DNA from: Schizochytrium sp. CCTCC M209059
Taxonomy: Eukaryota > Sar > Bigyra > Thraustochytrida > Thraustochytriidae
Assembly: GCA_000818945.1 (NCBI GenBank)
Contig: KN805403.1
Coordinates: 5,194-69,193 of the forward strand
Reading direction: 5' to 3'
DNA length: 64,000 nucleotides
The position numbers and the translations under genes were made by a program. The notes under the pieces were generated by a model. The model was not told the origin of the DNA and did not search any database. It was given only the letters and a program-made list of their open reading frames with translations. Shown here in pieces: positions 31,752-42,700 of this stretch. Within the stretch, counting starts at the first letter, position 1. Every line of letters starts with the position of its first letter.

Positions 31752-31974
31752 AGACTGCTACCATCAACCTCCTTGAGCTATTCGAACTTACGATTTCTGA
31801 CCAAAATTCCAGACATTGGATGGCAGGTTCGACCAACAACGTCCTAACTTCATTTCTGTGTAAAGACGAGTCGGCGAAAAATGCAGTTTTTGTCCCTTCG
31901 AGATTACGTTGATTCGTCAATCGATCGTTTATTCAAGCATCATGTATTTGTTTTTTGGTTTTTGGTTTCTCTAA

Positions 31975-33915
31975 TCAATCGGAAATATCATTGCCGGCAA
32001 GACCACTTGCCGGAATGCGGCGCTTCTTAGCTGCAGAAGCTGAAACGGACGGAGTCAACTTGTTCTCAAGGTTGTTGATGGACGCCACAAGCCTCTCGTA
32101 GGAGTCGCTCATGCCCATGCTCGTGCGATCCAGCTTGTGCAAGGCGTCAAAGGCTAAGCGGTGGTGCACGGCGATTTCATTGCTCAAATACGCAGTCAAA
32201 CGTGGCCCAATCACGTGATTACCGCTGCGATCTTTTTCCAGACGGGATCGAAAGTCCTCGTGATCGACATTCATGTACAGCATTTTGTCGGCCATGAAGC
32301 TACGCTGCGGCACGGCGTCCGGGTCGGACGTAGCGGCGTGCACAAAGCGAATTTCGAACAGGGGGTCGCTCTTTCGCCTCGTCTTGCGCGCCTCGTAAGT
32401 CCTTTCCCGTTTTTCGCGCACAATTGGACTATACTCGACTTCGTCCCGAATCACGCGTTCGCTGGTGTCGTTGCCAGACTCGGGTTCGCTGTCTTTTTCG
32501 ACCTGCTTTCGATCTCTCTCGGCGGTCGCGGCCGCCTCCTCGGCAGCCGCCAGGTCCTCGCTTGATAGAAAGGCCTCCTCATCCATGCGAAGCAAGTCCG
32601 CCGCCGTGTCAATGAGAGTATTTTCAAGCTCGGACAAGGTGTCTTCCGTGGTCATTCGGATCACTTCGTTCAACTCGCGCATAAGGGTATCCTCGAGATC
32701 CATGAGCGCCTCGTAGACGAATTTCCGATTCGATGTGCGCACGAATTCATCACGAGTGAGTACGGGAGACAGCGCCCTGCCAACTTCGATGCGCCCACAG
32801 ACGCCCGGGTGCTCCCAAAGTCGGCTGCCGTTGGTCGAGACATCCATAAAGGAGGCGAGACGGAAGGCTTCAGAAATGGCGCGCCCGCCCTTGAAGAAGC
32901 GCACGCGTTTGTCGGGGCGTACTTCACTGGTGACAACGATATCGACGCGCAAGGTGCTGCCGTCTGGCGTATGAAAGGACTCATTCATGCGCGTTCCAGG
33001 TAGATTGCTGTAGTCGTAAGCGCTGCACTCGAGCTCGCTACGTGTGAGCTTGCGGGCCTTGCCGCGACGATACACTTGGCCCACAACAATGCGTGCAGCA
33101 TTATCGCTCAATAGTCCTTCGAAATGGTTTTCGATCTCGCGACACAGGGAGCTCATTCGCACCGACTCGAACCAGACAGGGTCCACGTCCAAGAGGCCTA
33201 CCACCGTTCCATGAGAGCTTGCTCCCGGAAAAATGCTAACGCTCTCCATCTCCCTGGTCAAGACGCTGCGAGCAAAGGCATCACCAACAATTTCATCGCC
33301 TTTGAGCAGGTCCTTCGTGGATACGCGTCGAGGTCGTGGAACATGGCTGCTACGGCGGTCAAGGACAACTGCGTGCATGTCCTCGTTGCTCGATTTGCTT
33401 GCTGGGCAAGTGTAGACATGAAGGTGTTCTGCTGCTGCCCGAAAAGCATGCGCGCCAAAACCAAACTGCCCATTCGTGTATTCGAGGTCGCGTTTTCGTG
33501 AATCCCCGATGCCGAGCACTAGCTGCATCAGATTGGTCTCGTCCATGCCTGCACAGTTGTCACGGATCCAAATGCGCCTTTCCACGGCATCGATATCGAT
33601 ACGGATGTCAATGGGCGAATCCGGTGCAAGCATTCCAGTCTGTCGGGCTTCTTCTGCGCTATCGAGCGCGTTGTCGACGTACTCCATAAGGATCCGCGGC
33701 ATGGACTTGTAGGTGGATGCGATGGCATTTAGCAAGGCTGTTGGGTTCCGGATTTGCACTGCAAAGCTTTCCGCGTCAGATGGATCTTGCGGGGCTGGCG
33801 GCGCTGCGCTTGTCGACAAGCGCGCCACTCGTCGTACGCCCCCTTGCGTCGTTCCGAGCGGCAAGGATTGCGCAAGAGCCCGAAGGCTCGCACTGGGTCT
33901 CGCCATTGCCACCAT
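31975..33915 (-). CDS. GHKL-superfamily ATPase with probable mitochondrial presequence
   Basis: 646 residues from the ATG at 33915. The first ~33 residues are Arg/Ser/Leu-rich without acidic residues, a likely mitochondrial targeting peptide. The Bergerat ATP-binding fold is clear: N box EYVDNALDS (about 72-80), G1 box IRDNCAGMD, and the G2 box GQFGFGAHAF. Middle region resembles the second domain of MORC/Hsp90/MutL-type ATPases, then a Glu/Arg-rich coiled coil (about 490-540) and a helical C-terminal domain. I cannot assign it to MORC, Hsp90 or MutL; it looks closest to the generic HATPase_c_3 proteins found in bacteria, archaea and protists. Probable role: ATP-driven clamp on DNA or protein, in mitochondria (inference). 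It converges with the kinase-WD40 gene, 223 bp apart. Confidence 0.78.
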   Translation of the reverse strand: MVAMARPSASLRALAQSLPLGTTQGGVRRVARLSTSAAPPAPQDPSDAESFAVQIRNPTALLNAIASTYKSMPRILMEYVDNALDSAEEARQTGMLAPDSPIDIRIDIDAVERRIWIRDNCAGMDETNLMQLVLGIGDSRKRDLEYTNGQFGFGAHAFRAAAEHLHVYTCPASKSSNEDMHAVVLDRRSSHVPRPRRVSTKDLLKGDEIVGDAFARSVLTREMESVSIFPGASSHGTVVGLLDVDPVWFESVRMSSLCREIENHFEGLLSDNAARIVVGQVYRRGKARKLTRSELECSAYDYSNLPGTRMNESFHTPDGSTLRVDIVVTSEVRPDKRVRFFKGGRAISEAFRLASFMDVSTNGSRLWEHPGVCGRIEVGRALSPVLTRDEFVRTSNRKFVYEALMDLEDTLMRELNEVIRMTTEDTLSELENTLIDTAADLLRMDEEAFLSSEDLAAAEEAAATAERDRKQVEKDSEPESGNDTSERVIRDEVEYSPIVREKRERTYEARKTRRKSDPLFEIRFVHAATSDPDAVPQRSFMADKMLYMNVDHEDFRSRLEKDRSGNHVIGPRLTAYLSNEIAVHHRLAFDALHKLDRTSMGMSDSYERLVASINNLENKLTPSVSASAAKKRRIPASGLAGNDISD

Positions 33916-34234
33916 GGCGAGAACGGGAGAGAAGAGGAACGACGTTGGCTTTGTCTCGAGCAGGCGTTGCGGCCTGACTCGTCCCGTCCGGTCTCGTCTC
34001 TCTTGCGTCTCGTCTCGTCGCGCTTGGTGGGCTCGCGTCGCGGTATTCCTGGCAACCGCTTTGATTGACCGTGGCAGAAGAAGAAAAAAAGTAAAAAGTA
34101 AAAAAAAAAGTGGGAAAAACATTAATTTTACAGAATGCACACTAGGCCTTGGCCTAGCCTAGGCCTAGCACCCTGCGAGCGCAGGCACTGCGGGCAGGCA
34201 AAGATGTGCCGCCAAAATAGTTAGCAAGTCGGAT
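33916..34234. other. 5' flank with nested AGGCCT palindromes
   Basis: Contains a poly-A/G stretch and, at 34142-34168, overlapping palindromes built on AGGCCT including an exact TAGGCCTA at 34160-34167. Likely the upstream region of the GHKL gene. Confidence 0.4.
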
Positions 34235-34642
34235 ATGCTCGGAAAGATGCAAGCGGAAGAAACGACGCCGGTCAAATATCCCGTACGAAAGTTGAAATTG
34301 TCTCTCGTATTGCTTGTGACGATGATAACGCCTACAACAACCGTGTCCTTTGTTCAGTCGCTCGCACAGAATATAAGGAGGATCCTGGATAAGATTTTTG
34401 CAAAAGTCGTTGAGAGCTTATCGAAATGTACGACACTCTTTTTTCCGCGAGCAGGACGCGCTTTTTTTTGGATCACTGGCACTTTCTCTGACATCATTCA
34501 ACGCGCGCCAAAAAAACGTCACACAAGTATACGATTGATGCTTAGTGAGCAACCTCGGACAAACGCGCAATCTAAGTCTCATCTCAAACTGGATGCAGTC
34601 GCTGCTGCAACTGACACTGGCAGCCGGTTCTTCTTCTTATAA
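34235..34642 (+). CDS. Possible small hypothetical protein, low confidence
   Basis: 135 codons from an ATG, with one hydrophobic stretch (LSLVLLVTMITP) near residue 25, and Lys/Arg-rich surroundings. Composition is more AT-rich than neighbouring genes and third-position bias is weak. No family recognised. It may be a chance ORF in the divergent intergenic region between the GHKL and HAD genes. Confidence 0.22.
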   Translation: MLGKMQAEETTPVKYPVRKLKLSLVLLVTMITPTTTVSFVQSLAQNIRRILDKIFAKVVESLSKCTTLFFPRAGRAFFWITGTFSDIIQRAPKKRHTSIRLMLSEQPRTNAQSKSHLKLDAVAAATDTGSRFFFL

Positions 34643-35911
34643 GCCTTTTTTGATTCATCCCCTGTCTCCCAACTCATTTATATAACTTGAGCAACCTTGT
34701 CGGCGAACATCGCCTACAAATGTGGCCCCGAAATTTCGCTACTCTATCCCGGATTTCCGTGGCCGTTTCTCTTTCTTCTTCTCTTGTCCCTTTCTCTCAG
34801 ACTCTCGAGCTCGGCCCGGCCGAGTAGACCTGGATAAACGCTGCCAGCCAAAAATCGTGGAAAGCTGCAGGAAACTATCAAGTAACCACCCGCCGGCGCA
34901 CCGCGGCTGCTGTCTTTTTCCGCCGCCAACGGATCGCGCGCGCCGTTTCGTCTCTGGCCGTGCTCGCGAGAACAGTTGCGCAACCCCTATTACCGCAGCT
35001 GGCCCAGTGGCGCGGAGGGGGTAGACGAGGGACGAAACGGCCTCTTCTCGGGCGCGTCCGGGATGGGAAATTTCCCTCCCCCCTCCTGCGCGCTCCCGAC
35101 GTTTGAATATTTTGGTGCTTGCGACAGACGCAACCCACTAGCAATATACGACGCCAGTAGTACCAGTGTGGGTAGAGGGAGCTTTATCAGTGGAGAGGGA
35201 AGAAGGCTAGGAGGCGGAGAAAGAGGGGCGTAGGTGAAAGGCCAGTGGCGGCGCGCGGGGGGGCAGAGGCGACAGGTGGCGTGTGGAATAAGGGACCGGG
35301 AGCGGAGAAGAATTGAAAAAGAGACGAAGAATTCAAACTCGAACCAAGAGACCGCGACCGCGACCGCGACCGCGACTGCGACAGCTCCGGGCCCGCGACG
35401 CGAGGCGAGGCGAGCACACGCGAGGGGAGCGGATACGTTCGCATACAGCGCGCGGCGGCGTCTGTTGTTGCGATCGTGTTCTGCGGAAGCGACAGAGGCT
35501 GAGAGGCAGGCCAGGGTCGTTTTGGCGCTCATCGTGCAAGGCAGACGAGGACCGCCCACCGCTGCCACCACCACCACCACCACCACCACGGCGCGCGACG
35601 CGAGATAGTGGACGGCGAGCGACGCGGAGCGCGAGCGCGAAGCGTGGAGAGGAAGCAGTACACGACGCGCGACGTTGGCGACGTTCGGGTCGTCGTAAGA
35701 GCGTTCGTTCGTACGCAGAGCGTGCGTGCCGGCAGTTTGGCCATCTTCAATCTCGCTTCCTCTCGCGCCAGCCGCATCCCGCTGGCCACCTCGCTAGCTC
35801 CTTCGCTCCGCGCCGCACGCACGCGCTCGGAGGCGGCGCGCAGAGCTCCGCCCGCGCCAGCTCCGGCTGGAGGGGCGGCGGCGGAAAAACCCGCGGGCGC
35901 GCACTGGCTTG

Positions 35912-36022
35912 CCTTGCCTTGCCTTGCCTTGCATTACATACATCCATACATCCGCCAGCCGAGCATCCCTCCCGCGCTCCCAGCCCAGCGCAGCCCAGCC
36001 CAGCGCAGCCCAGCGCAGCCCG
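35912..36022. repeat. GCCTT microsatellite and CCCAGCGCAG minisatellite
   Basis: (GCCTT)4-5 followed by ACATCCAT-type repeats and five or more 10-bp CCCAGCGCAG/CCCAGCC units. The nearby N gap probably reflects assembly trouble in this repeat. Confidence 0.75.
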
Positions 36023-36074
36023 CGGCGCCGTCGCCCTCGCGCGCGCCCTCGCCGCGCGCGTCCAGGCGCCGCCG

Positions 36075-36098
36075 NNNNNNNNNNNNNNNNNNNNNNNN
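36075..36098. other. Assembly gap (24 N)
   Basis: Run of 24 N in GC-rich sequence upstream of the TPR/HAD gene. No coding gene is interrupted with confidence. Confidence 0.99.
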
Positions 36099-36308
36099 CA
36101 GGCCTCGGCGTGTCGCTCGCGCGGTCAGTCGGCCGGGCGGGAAGCGCTGGCGGCGCTCGACAGCGAGGGAGGCTGGCGTGCCGCGACCACGGTCGACGAC
36201 GACGACGACGACGCGAGGCTTATCTTGCGTGGCTCGCACCAGCGCGCTATCTAACGACCTAGGGAGGGACCAGGGACCGGCAGAGACACAGACAGACAGA
36301 CAGACACG

Positions 36309-39014
36309 ATGCTGCGAAGAGGACGCACGATCCCGGGCGACCGCGCCAGCAGAAACGAGCTTATGGGCGGAGCTAGAACGCCGCCCGTGCCAGCGTCACC
36401 AGTGAGCGTCTCGGACGAAAGCGATCCCGGCGCCTCTGACCCGCACAGTCTGAGCGCCAGGAGCAAGCATGCTATGCGCACGTACAACTGCGCAGCGCGC
36501 AAGTACGAGGCCAACGAAATGGAAGAATGCCTCGAACTCTTAGAAGAGGCGCTCGCGCACAATCCTAACTGTCAACCTGCACGCGACCTCCAGCACAAGG
36601 TGTACGCTCTTCACCGGATCGGTCGCTCCCCCGCCTGGGCAAACTGTGCCGTGACCAAGTCCTGCCCCACCCTCTTTCAAGCGAGCAGCAGCAGCAGCAG
36701 AAGTAGCAACGACTGGGGTTCCTCCGCGTGCTCGTCGCGAGGCAACTCAACCACCGCCGTTGATGGCCCCGCCGGCACGGGTGGGGAGCTTAACGGCCGT
36801 CATTTCGTGCCCATGCCCTTTGCAAGCATCTCCCCAGGAACGCGCCGGACGCTCTTTTCGGATCACCGTGGCAGCAGACACAGCAGTCCAGACTCAGTTA
36901 AGAGCTCGCACAGCGCGAAAAGCCGCGGCAGCAGCAGAAGGCGCTCCTCGAGCGGCCGACGCGGCCTTGCCGTGCACAAGAGTGTCGACAGTGTGCCTCT
37001 CTTTCAGCTTGGCAAGTCTTCGTCCTTTAGTGAAGGCTTGCCGAGCTCGCGCGCCCGGGGCAGCGCGGGCGCGCAGCACCAAGCGCTCATGCGTACCAAG
37101 TCGTCTTCTTTCGCCCAGCAAATGAGTGCGCTCTCCCCCATGGCTCCGCGCGGCAGCGAACACAAGAGCTCGCGCGATTCCAAGCGTCTGCGTCTCAGTC
37201 TAGATAGCGTGGGCAGCGTTGGGCCCTTTCATTTCAACGGCATGAGTGAGACGCTCGACGAAGACGACACCGCAGCTCTTGATGGCCCCCATCCCTCTGA
37301 ACGTTCGCGAAGCGGCCAAACTAGCCGACATGGTACTCCAGTCACGGCGCGAAGCACTGTCAGTAGCAGCAGCAGCAGCAGCAGTACGTGCAGCAGCAGT
37401 AGCAAGGGAGATCATCGCCGCGCTCGCCGCATGAGTGGGAGCGAAGGCGACCACTTTGGCGTCAGTGCCCACCAAGCACCCGAAATCTCGGCACTCCTTC
37501 ACGACCCTGATCGCACAACCGGATACTCGCCAACCTTTACGGGTTTTCGGGAAAATAACGAGCATGACGTTCGCTGCACCAGCGCCAGCAGCATTGCCGC
37601 TGCGGGCGGTGCCCCCACGCCAGAAGCTTCCACGAGCCCCTTGCTTCCGCGATCACGTCAGCGTACGCCCAAGCTCCAGGATGAATCGCCCGATTCGCTC
37701 TTGGAGTTTCGTCGGAGCACGAGTGAAGCCTCGCTGCTACCAGGAACAGACCCCAGCTTTATCTCCCCACAGCCATTTCCGCAGGTTTTGTCGACCCCGA
37801 AAATGCCTGGATCCGCTTGCTCGACCATGTCGGGGATCGAAGGACCAGCCTTGACTGAGTCCCCCGACCTGCTCCTTGGTCGTCGCAGCACAAGCGAACT
37901 CGGCTCTGTGCGTCGGCGTTTCGACCGGCTTGAGGTTGAAGAGCAAAAAGATCCCGTGACTACGGACGCGCGCTCGGTCTCCATGGAGGAGATCGACGCC
38001 ACCATCAAGTCGCCGGGACCTTCGATGGCCATGATTGGGTCCTCATCTTCCACTACTTCTACTACTGCTACAAAAGCACGACCTATTACTGCTTCGTCGG
38101 CACACGCAATGCATATTCAACAGGCAATGCACAGCACAGTTCAAGTGCCGACATCGACGAAGCGCAGCGATTCAGGGATTCCAGGAGGTCCTCCTCGTCG
38201 CCAGATCCGCAAAGCCAAGCACCGCGACCGCCTGCTTGCCCTTCCATCGTCCTCGTCAAGCTCGATCATGAACGGACGCGCTCAGCGAAATGGAAAGGAG
38301 AACGGGACCGTTTCATACAATCATCGCAGTGCCACTGTAAAACAATGCGCCAAAACTCCCGCACGGCATCTGGGTGCCCCGCCGTGCTTTGAGACACCTA
38401 CGCGCGACCAGCAATTTCAACTCGCAAGTGCGCAGTTCGAGCCTGCCCTCGTCGTCAAAGCCTTGCGCAGCGCCGGAATCTTCATGCTTGCACTTGATTT
38501 CGATAACACGCTCATTGACACACATACCAAGGGGCAGTTTCGCGGTGCAGTTGAGGACCTTAATATTCGTCCCATCTTTCTGGCCATTGTCCCTGCTGTT
38601 CTCAAAGCCGGAATCGCGCTTTCCATTGTTACCTTTAGTCCGCAGGTTGACGTCGTCAAGAGGCTTCTGGACAGGACCTTTCCGGATTGTGAACTTGGCA
38701 AGAACACATTTGTGTGCGGGGCGCAGCACACCTCCGTCTCCAAGTCAGACAATATGTCTCCCAACGGCGCACCCATTTGCTGCTCGCCACGTCGTGCGGG
38801 AAAGAGTCGCCACGTCGCCCTCGTCTGTAAGGAACATGCCTTTGCCGTCGGCTGCGAAACCCTCAAAGAGTCTCAAGTTCTTCTGGTCGATGATGACAAA
38901 AACAATATCGACTCTGCCAAACGCTACGGCATCCAGGCCTTGTGGTTTCGCGCGGACCGGGGACCTTCTGCCGCTGAATACCAGCTTTATTTAGACTTGC
39001 AGAGACCTATGTAA
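36309..39014 (+). CDS. TPR-like N-terminus, Ser-rich linker and C-terminal HAD phosphatase domain
   Basis: 901 residues. Residues about 50-105 form a TPR-like helical pair (AARKYEANEMEECLELLEEALAHNP). A long Ser-rich, low-complexity linker (about 110-690) carries many RxxS and SP motifs and is probably phosphorylated (inference). Residues about 715-895 are a HAD-superfamily domain: motif I LDFDNTLID (about 727-735), motif II TFS, a Lys-rich motif III region, and motif IV VDDDKNNI. The Asp nucleophile and the second Asp-equivalent position (D-F-D) are both present, so it could be an active phosphatase. It resembles protist HAD proteins rather than classic FCP1/SCP. Substrate unknown. The fusion of a TPR and a HAD domain by a disordered linker is unusual. 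Confidence 0.75.
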   Translation: MLRRGRTIPGDRASRNELMGGARTPPVPASPVSVSDESDPGASDPHSLSARSKHAMRTYNCAARKYEANEMEECLELLEEALAHNPNCQPARDLQHKVYALHRIGRSPAWANCAVTKSCPTLFQASSSSSRSSNDWGSSACSSRGNSTTAVDGPAGTGGELNGRHFVPMPFASISPGTRRTLFSDHRGSRHSSPDSVKSSHSAKSRGSSRRRSSSGRRGLAVHKSVDSVPLFQLGKSSSFSEGLPSSRARGSAGAQHQALMRTKSSSFAQQMSALSPMAPRGSEHKSSRDSKRLRLSLDSVGSVGPFHFNGMSETLDEDDTAALDGPHPSERSRSGQTSRHGTPVTARSTVSSSSSSSSTCSSSSKGDHRRARRMSGSEGDHFGVSAHQAPEISALLHDPDRTTGYSPTFTGFRENNEHDVRCTSASSIAAAGGAPTPEASTSPLLPRSRQRTPKLQDESPDSLLEFRRSTSEASLLPGTDPSFISPQPFPQVLSTPKMPGSACSTMSGIEGPALTESPDLLLGRRSTSELGSVRRRFDRLEVEEQKDPVTTDARSVSMEEIDATIKSPGPSMAMIGSSSSTTSTTATKARPITASSAHAMHIQQAMHSTVQVPTSTKRSDSGIPGGPPRRQIRKAKHRDRLLALPSSSSSSIMNGRAQRNGKENGTVSYNHRSATVKQCAKTPARHLGAPPCFETPTRDQQFQLASAQFEPALVVKALRSAGIFMLALDFDNTLIDTHTKGQFRGAVEDLNIRPIFLAIVPAVLKAGIALSIVTFSPQVDVVKRLLDRTFPDCELGKNTFVCGAQHTSVSKSDNMSPNGAPICCSPRRAGKSRHVALVCKEHAFAVGCETLKESQVLLVDDDKNNIDSAKRYGIQALWFRADRGPSAAEYQLYLDLQRPM

Positions 39015-39742
39015 AAGTGAATCCTACTGATCTTGCGCCTTTTTTGTTTTTGTTTTTGTTCCAACAGCAGTCATTGTGCAAAACACATGCCGGTTTGGAC
39101 CCACCCAATATGGAGGAAGTATAGAAAAAAGTTTCGCGACAAAGCAACTTTCTCATCTGTTCTGTTCCAGCGCAGAATGTGCGCCATGCCATTTCCGTCA
39201 CCACTAACGTAACCGGTTCTCAGGCGAGCTGCTGCATGTGAAAGGACAGGTTCGTCTGTCGAGCCACCTACGGCTCCCGTATATTTTCTGCCCGCGTTGC
39301 GCTCTTCAGATTTATGTGATCACTTGTGCAATCATTCATTCGAATTCCCAGCATACGACATTTTTTCCCACTTCAGTCTCTTGCCTGCCGCAGCATTCCA
39401 TTGGGCATACCATCACACCACCAAGACAACGATGCGATCGCGTTGCCTTTTGTTATCGCGAACTGGATCGAGCGAGAAAATGTCCTCAGAGCGTGCCGCT
39501 GGTGACCGAAGTAACGATCCAAATGCGCCCTGCCCCGCCAAACGATCTAGACATAATCATATTGTCATGCGTAGTGAGAAGAATGTACCACCACCAACAA
39601 ATCACACCACGAAGAACCGCGAAAGCAACCGAGTTTTTTCTTTTTAAATAGAGAAAACCTCGGTTTTGGCAAACAAGTTTGTGAGAACGAACGAATCAAT
39701 GCCTGCAAAAATAATTTTAAAATTTCAGATGACGCGCCACCA
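39015..39742. other. Convergent intergenic region
   Basis: About 730 bp, AT-rich, between the HAD gene and the TIR-NACHT-WD40 stop codon. Short ORFs only. I see no gene. Confidence 0.5.
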
Positions 39743-42700
39743 TCACGGATTACATTCATTAATGCGCAAAATGTGCACCATGCCGCTTGCGTCACCAATC
39801 ACGAAAATGGATCCACTCCTTGACGTGACTACGAAGTTATGGTCCGTCGTAAAGCCTACCACTCCACTCAAGCTTACATGTGTTTCTCTTTCTACCACCA
39901 CATGATGGTACTCTTTACCATAGGTAGCGCGTGCCTCGCTTGCGTCAAGTTCTTCCCCAGACGAAACACTCCAGAACCGAATACCGTCAGAGGATCGCGA
40001 TTCGATGATGTCGCCTATAATCGACACGCGCCGAATAGGACCAGAGTGACCTTCGAATACGCGCTGTCCTTCGCCAGAAATAGCATTCCAGGTGCGCGCC
40101 GTCTTGTCGCGAGAGCCTGAAACGACCGTGTCCCCCTCAATCGCCACGCTCGTGACCCAGTCAAAGTGTCCCTCGAGAACGTGCTGTTTCTTCCCCGACG
40201 TAACATTCCAGATGCGAACCGTCTTGTCCTTGGACCCAGATACGACAATATCGCCCCGAATTGCTACTCCATGAATCCAGTCAGCGTGCCCTCTGAGAAC
40301 GTGCTGCTCGTCTCCAGACGCAACGTCCCAAATGCGCACCGTCTTGTCCGATGAACCAGACACGGCAGTATTGCCCTCGATCGCTACGCTCCTCACACCA
40401 CCAGTGTGTCCTGAAAAGACATGCTGCTCCTTCGCACTTTGTGCGTCCCATATACGCACTGTCTTATCATTGGACCCAGACACAATGGCATTACCATCCA
40501 CTGCCACGCTGGTGACAGGGCTCAAATGTCTCTCGATAATGTACTGCTCTTCCAAAAGTTCGCCCGCCGACGCAATGCTCCAAACGCGCACCGTCTTGTC
40601 ATCGGAGCCAGAGACGATGGTATCGCCTTGAATTGCAACGCTCGTGATTGTACCCGCGTGCCCCGTGAGAACGTGCTGTTCTTCTCCCGATGCCGCACTC
40701 CAAATGCGAATCGTCTTATCTTGAGATGCAGAGACGATGGTGTTTCCCTCAATTGCCACGCTACTCACCATACTTGTGTGGCCTGCGAGAACGTGTTGCT
40801 CTTCACCCGACATGACGTTCCAAACCCGCACTGTGTTGTCCCTCGACCCCGACACGATCGTGTCACCCTTTATTGCCACACTATAAATAGGAGCAGAGTG
40901 TCCCTCGAGACTGTGCCAGTTCTTGCCCGATGTAGCGTCCCAGATGCGCACAGTCTTGTCCGAGGATCCAGATACGATTCTATTGTTTTCAAGTGCCATA
41001 CTCCAAACCTCTCCAAAATGGCCCTCGAGCACGTGCTGTAATTCGCCCGACGAGGCGTTCCAGACGTGTATTGTCTTGTCTCTGGACCCAGACGCAATGA
41101 CTTCACCCTCAATCGCCACACTCGTAATTGTAGCAGAATGACCTCGAAGGACTTGCTGATTCTTGCCCGATGTGGCACTCCATATACGTACTGTCTTGTC
41201 ATTGGACCCAGATACAATGACTTCGCCTTGAATCGCAATACCGTTGATCGTTCCAGTGTGACCCTTGAAAAGGTGTTGCTCCTCGCCGGATGTTGCATTC
41301 CAAATTCGTAATGTATTGTCCCGCGATCCAGACGCAATAATCTCGCCTTCAATCGCTACGCTTGTGACATGATACGTGTGCCCCTTGAGAACGTGTTGCA
41401 GAGGATCGCGAGGGTGAGGAAGGGTCATGCGGAGAGGTTCCAGCCAAGAACTTCCAGGTGGCTCCACGCTCAAAGCCAGAGGATTTCTCGATTCGTGACC
41501 AAACCGAGCCAAAATCTGTGACGTAAGTTCGTCAGGATCATAGCTGAGGGCGTGGACAGCTTTGCTCAAGAAGCGAGGCGTATCGCTCTCCGGAGCAAAA
41601 TTAATGCCGAGCTCCACGCAGTCGCGAACGAGGTTTCCTATCACGGAACGTCTCTGCGCCTCGTCATCCCCAACAGAGATGGCCTTTTGTACCCACGCGA
41701 ACTCGTTCAAGAGCGCGAATGCCATTTGAGTGTCTCCACACTTGACGCAGTGGAAGATCGCGTGACGGAGAGCAAAGGCATCCTCTCGCGTGCTGCTGCA
41801 GTACCCAGCCAAAAAATCATGACCCAGCCCTTCATCCACACCAAGCTGTCCACTTAATGTGTCGTCCACGAGCCAATCGGCCATGCGCTTGTGAATGAGA
41901 GCCACACGGCCATCACCTCCCTGGTACAGAAGGTTGCGGGCGCCACCCAGAATCTGTCGAGTGGTCTTCTCCGACTTGCCAAGAATTTTGCTCAGATGTT
42001 CAATGGCCAGCGGCTCACGTGCAACTACGATGGGAGCTAGGAGCGACTGGTATGCCTCTTCGTTTCCCATTTTGTCTCGCAGACGCTCAAAGTACTCTTG
42101 AAACATCCCGCCAAGGCCATCGGGAAAGACGTCCTTCTTGGAAATGTCATCCTTTGTCAGCAGGACAGAAAGACTACCACCTTTTGGGCTGTTTCCACAA
42201 ACTTTATCTTCCTTCTTCTTGTTTCTCTTCTTGTTGTTCCTGTTCTTCTTTCTTGTTGCTTCTGTTGGCGTTTGCCGCGTCACGGTCAACGTGATGGCTC
42301 TTTTTTTCTCCCTCTGAACTCGCCTCAGTGTGTCAGGCAAAAAGCTCGCCCAGAGAAAGAGACCTTCGGAGCGCTTGGTAAGTATCTCAGCGCATTCCAC
42401 GACATCCTTGGGTTCCACTACATCCCTCATGTCGCGCAGGAGATGCTCGATATGCAATCTGATGTCACGCAAGTTTTCTTCGTCCTTGAGCTCCAGCAGG
42501 CGGCAGTCGAGGTTGTTGTTTGCAAACCCCCTTTCAATCTCGCTTTCAGGACGCGTGCTCACAACCAAGCTCAGCCATGCGGGCATGGCATCTTTCCACA
42601 TTCGAATCACCTTTCGCAAGAGCTCGTCGCTTTTGCTGCATTCGTCCAAAGCATCAAAGACGACCACTTGCCTCGCTTGACCCGGACCAAGCGTATCTGT

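Larger units (their letters stand above)
34643..36308. other. Intergenic / GC-rich 5' region with short gap and simple repeats
   Basis: About 1.67 kb upstream of the TPR/HAD gene. It contains GACCGC repeats (35350-35376), a CCA run (35566-35588), a GCCTT pentanucleotide run (35912-35934), a minisatellite of CCCAGCGCAG units (35980-36022), a 24-N gap, a GACGAC run and a CAGA run just before the ATG. The long frames are repeat-driven. Probably promoter and 5' UTR. Confidence 0.5.

Noticed and set aside
35313..36405. Plus-strand ORFs of 265-313 codons upstream of the HAD gene
   Set aside because: They run through the 24-N gap and simple repeats, have biased composition and no domain.
40000..41400. 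Regular repeats resembling a CRISPR array
   Set aside because: They are protein-coding WD40 repeats of 120 bp in an intact reading frame, not direct repeats with unique spacers.
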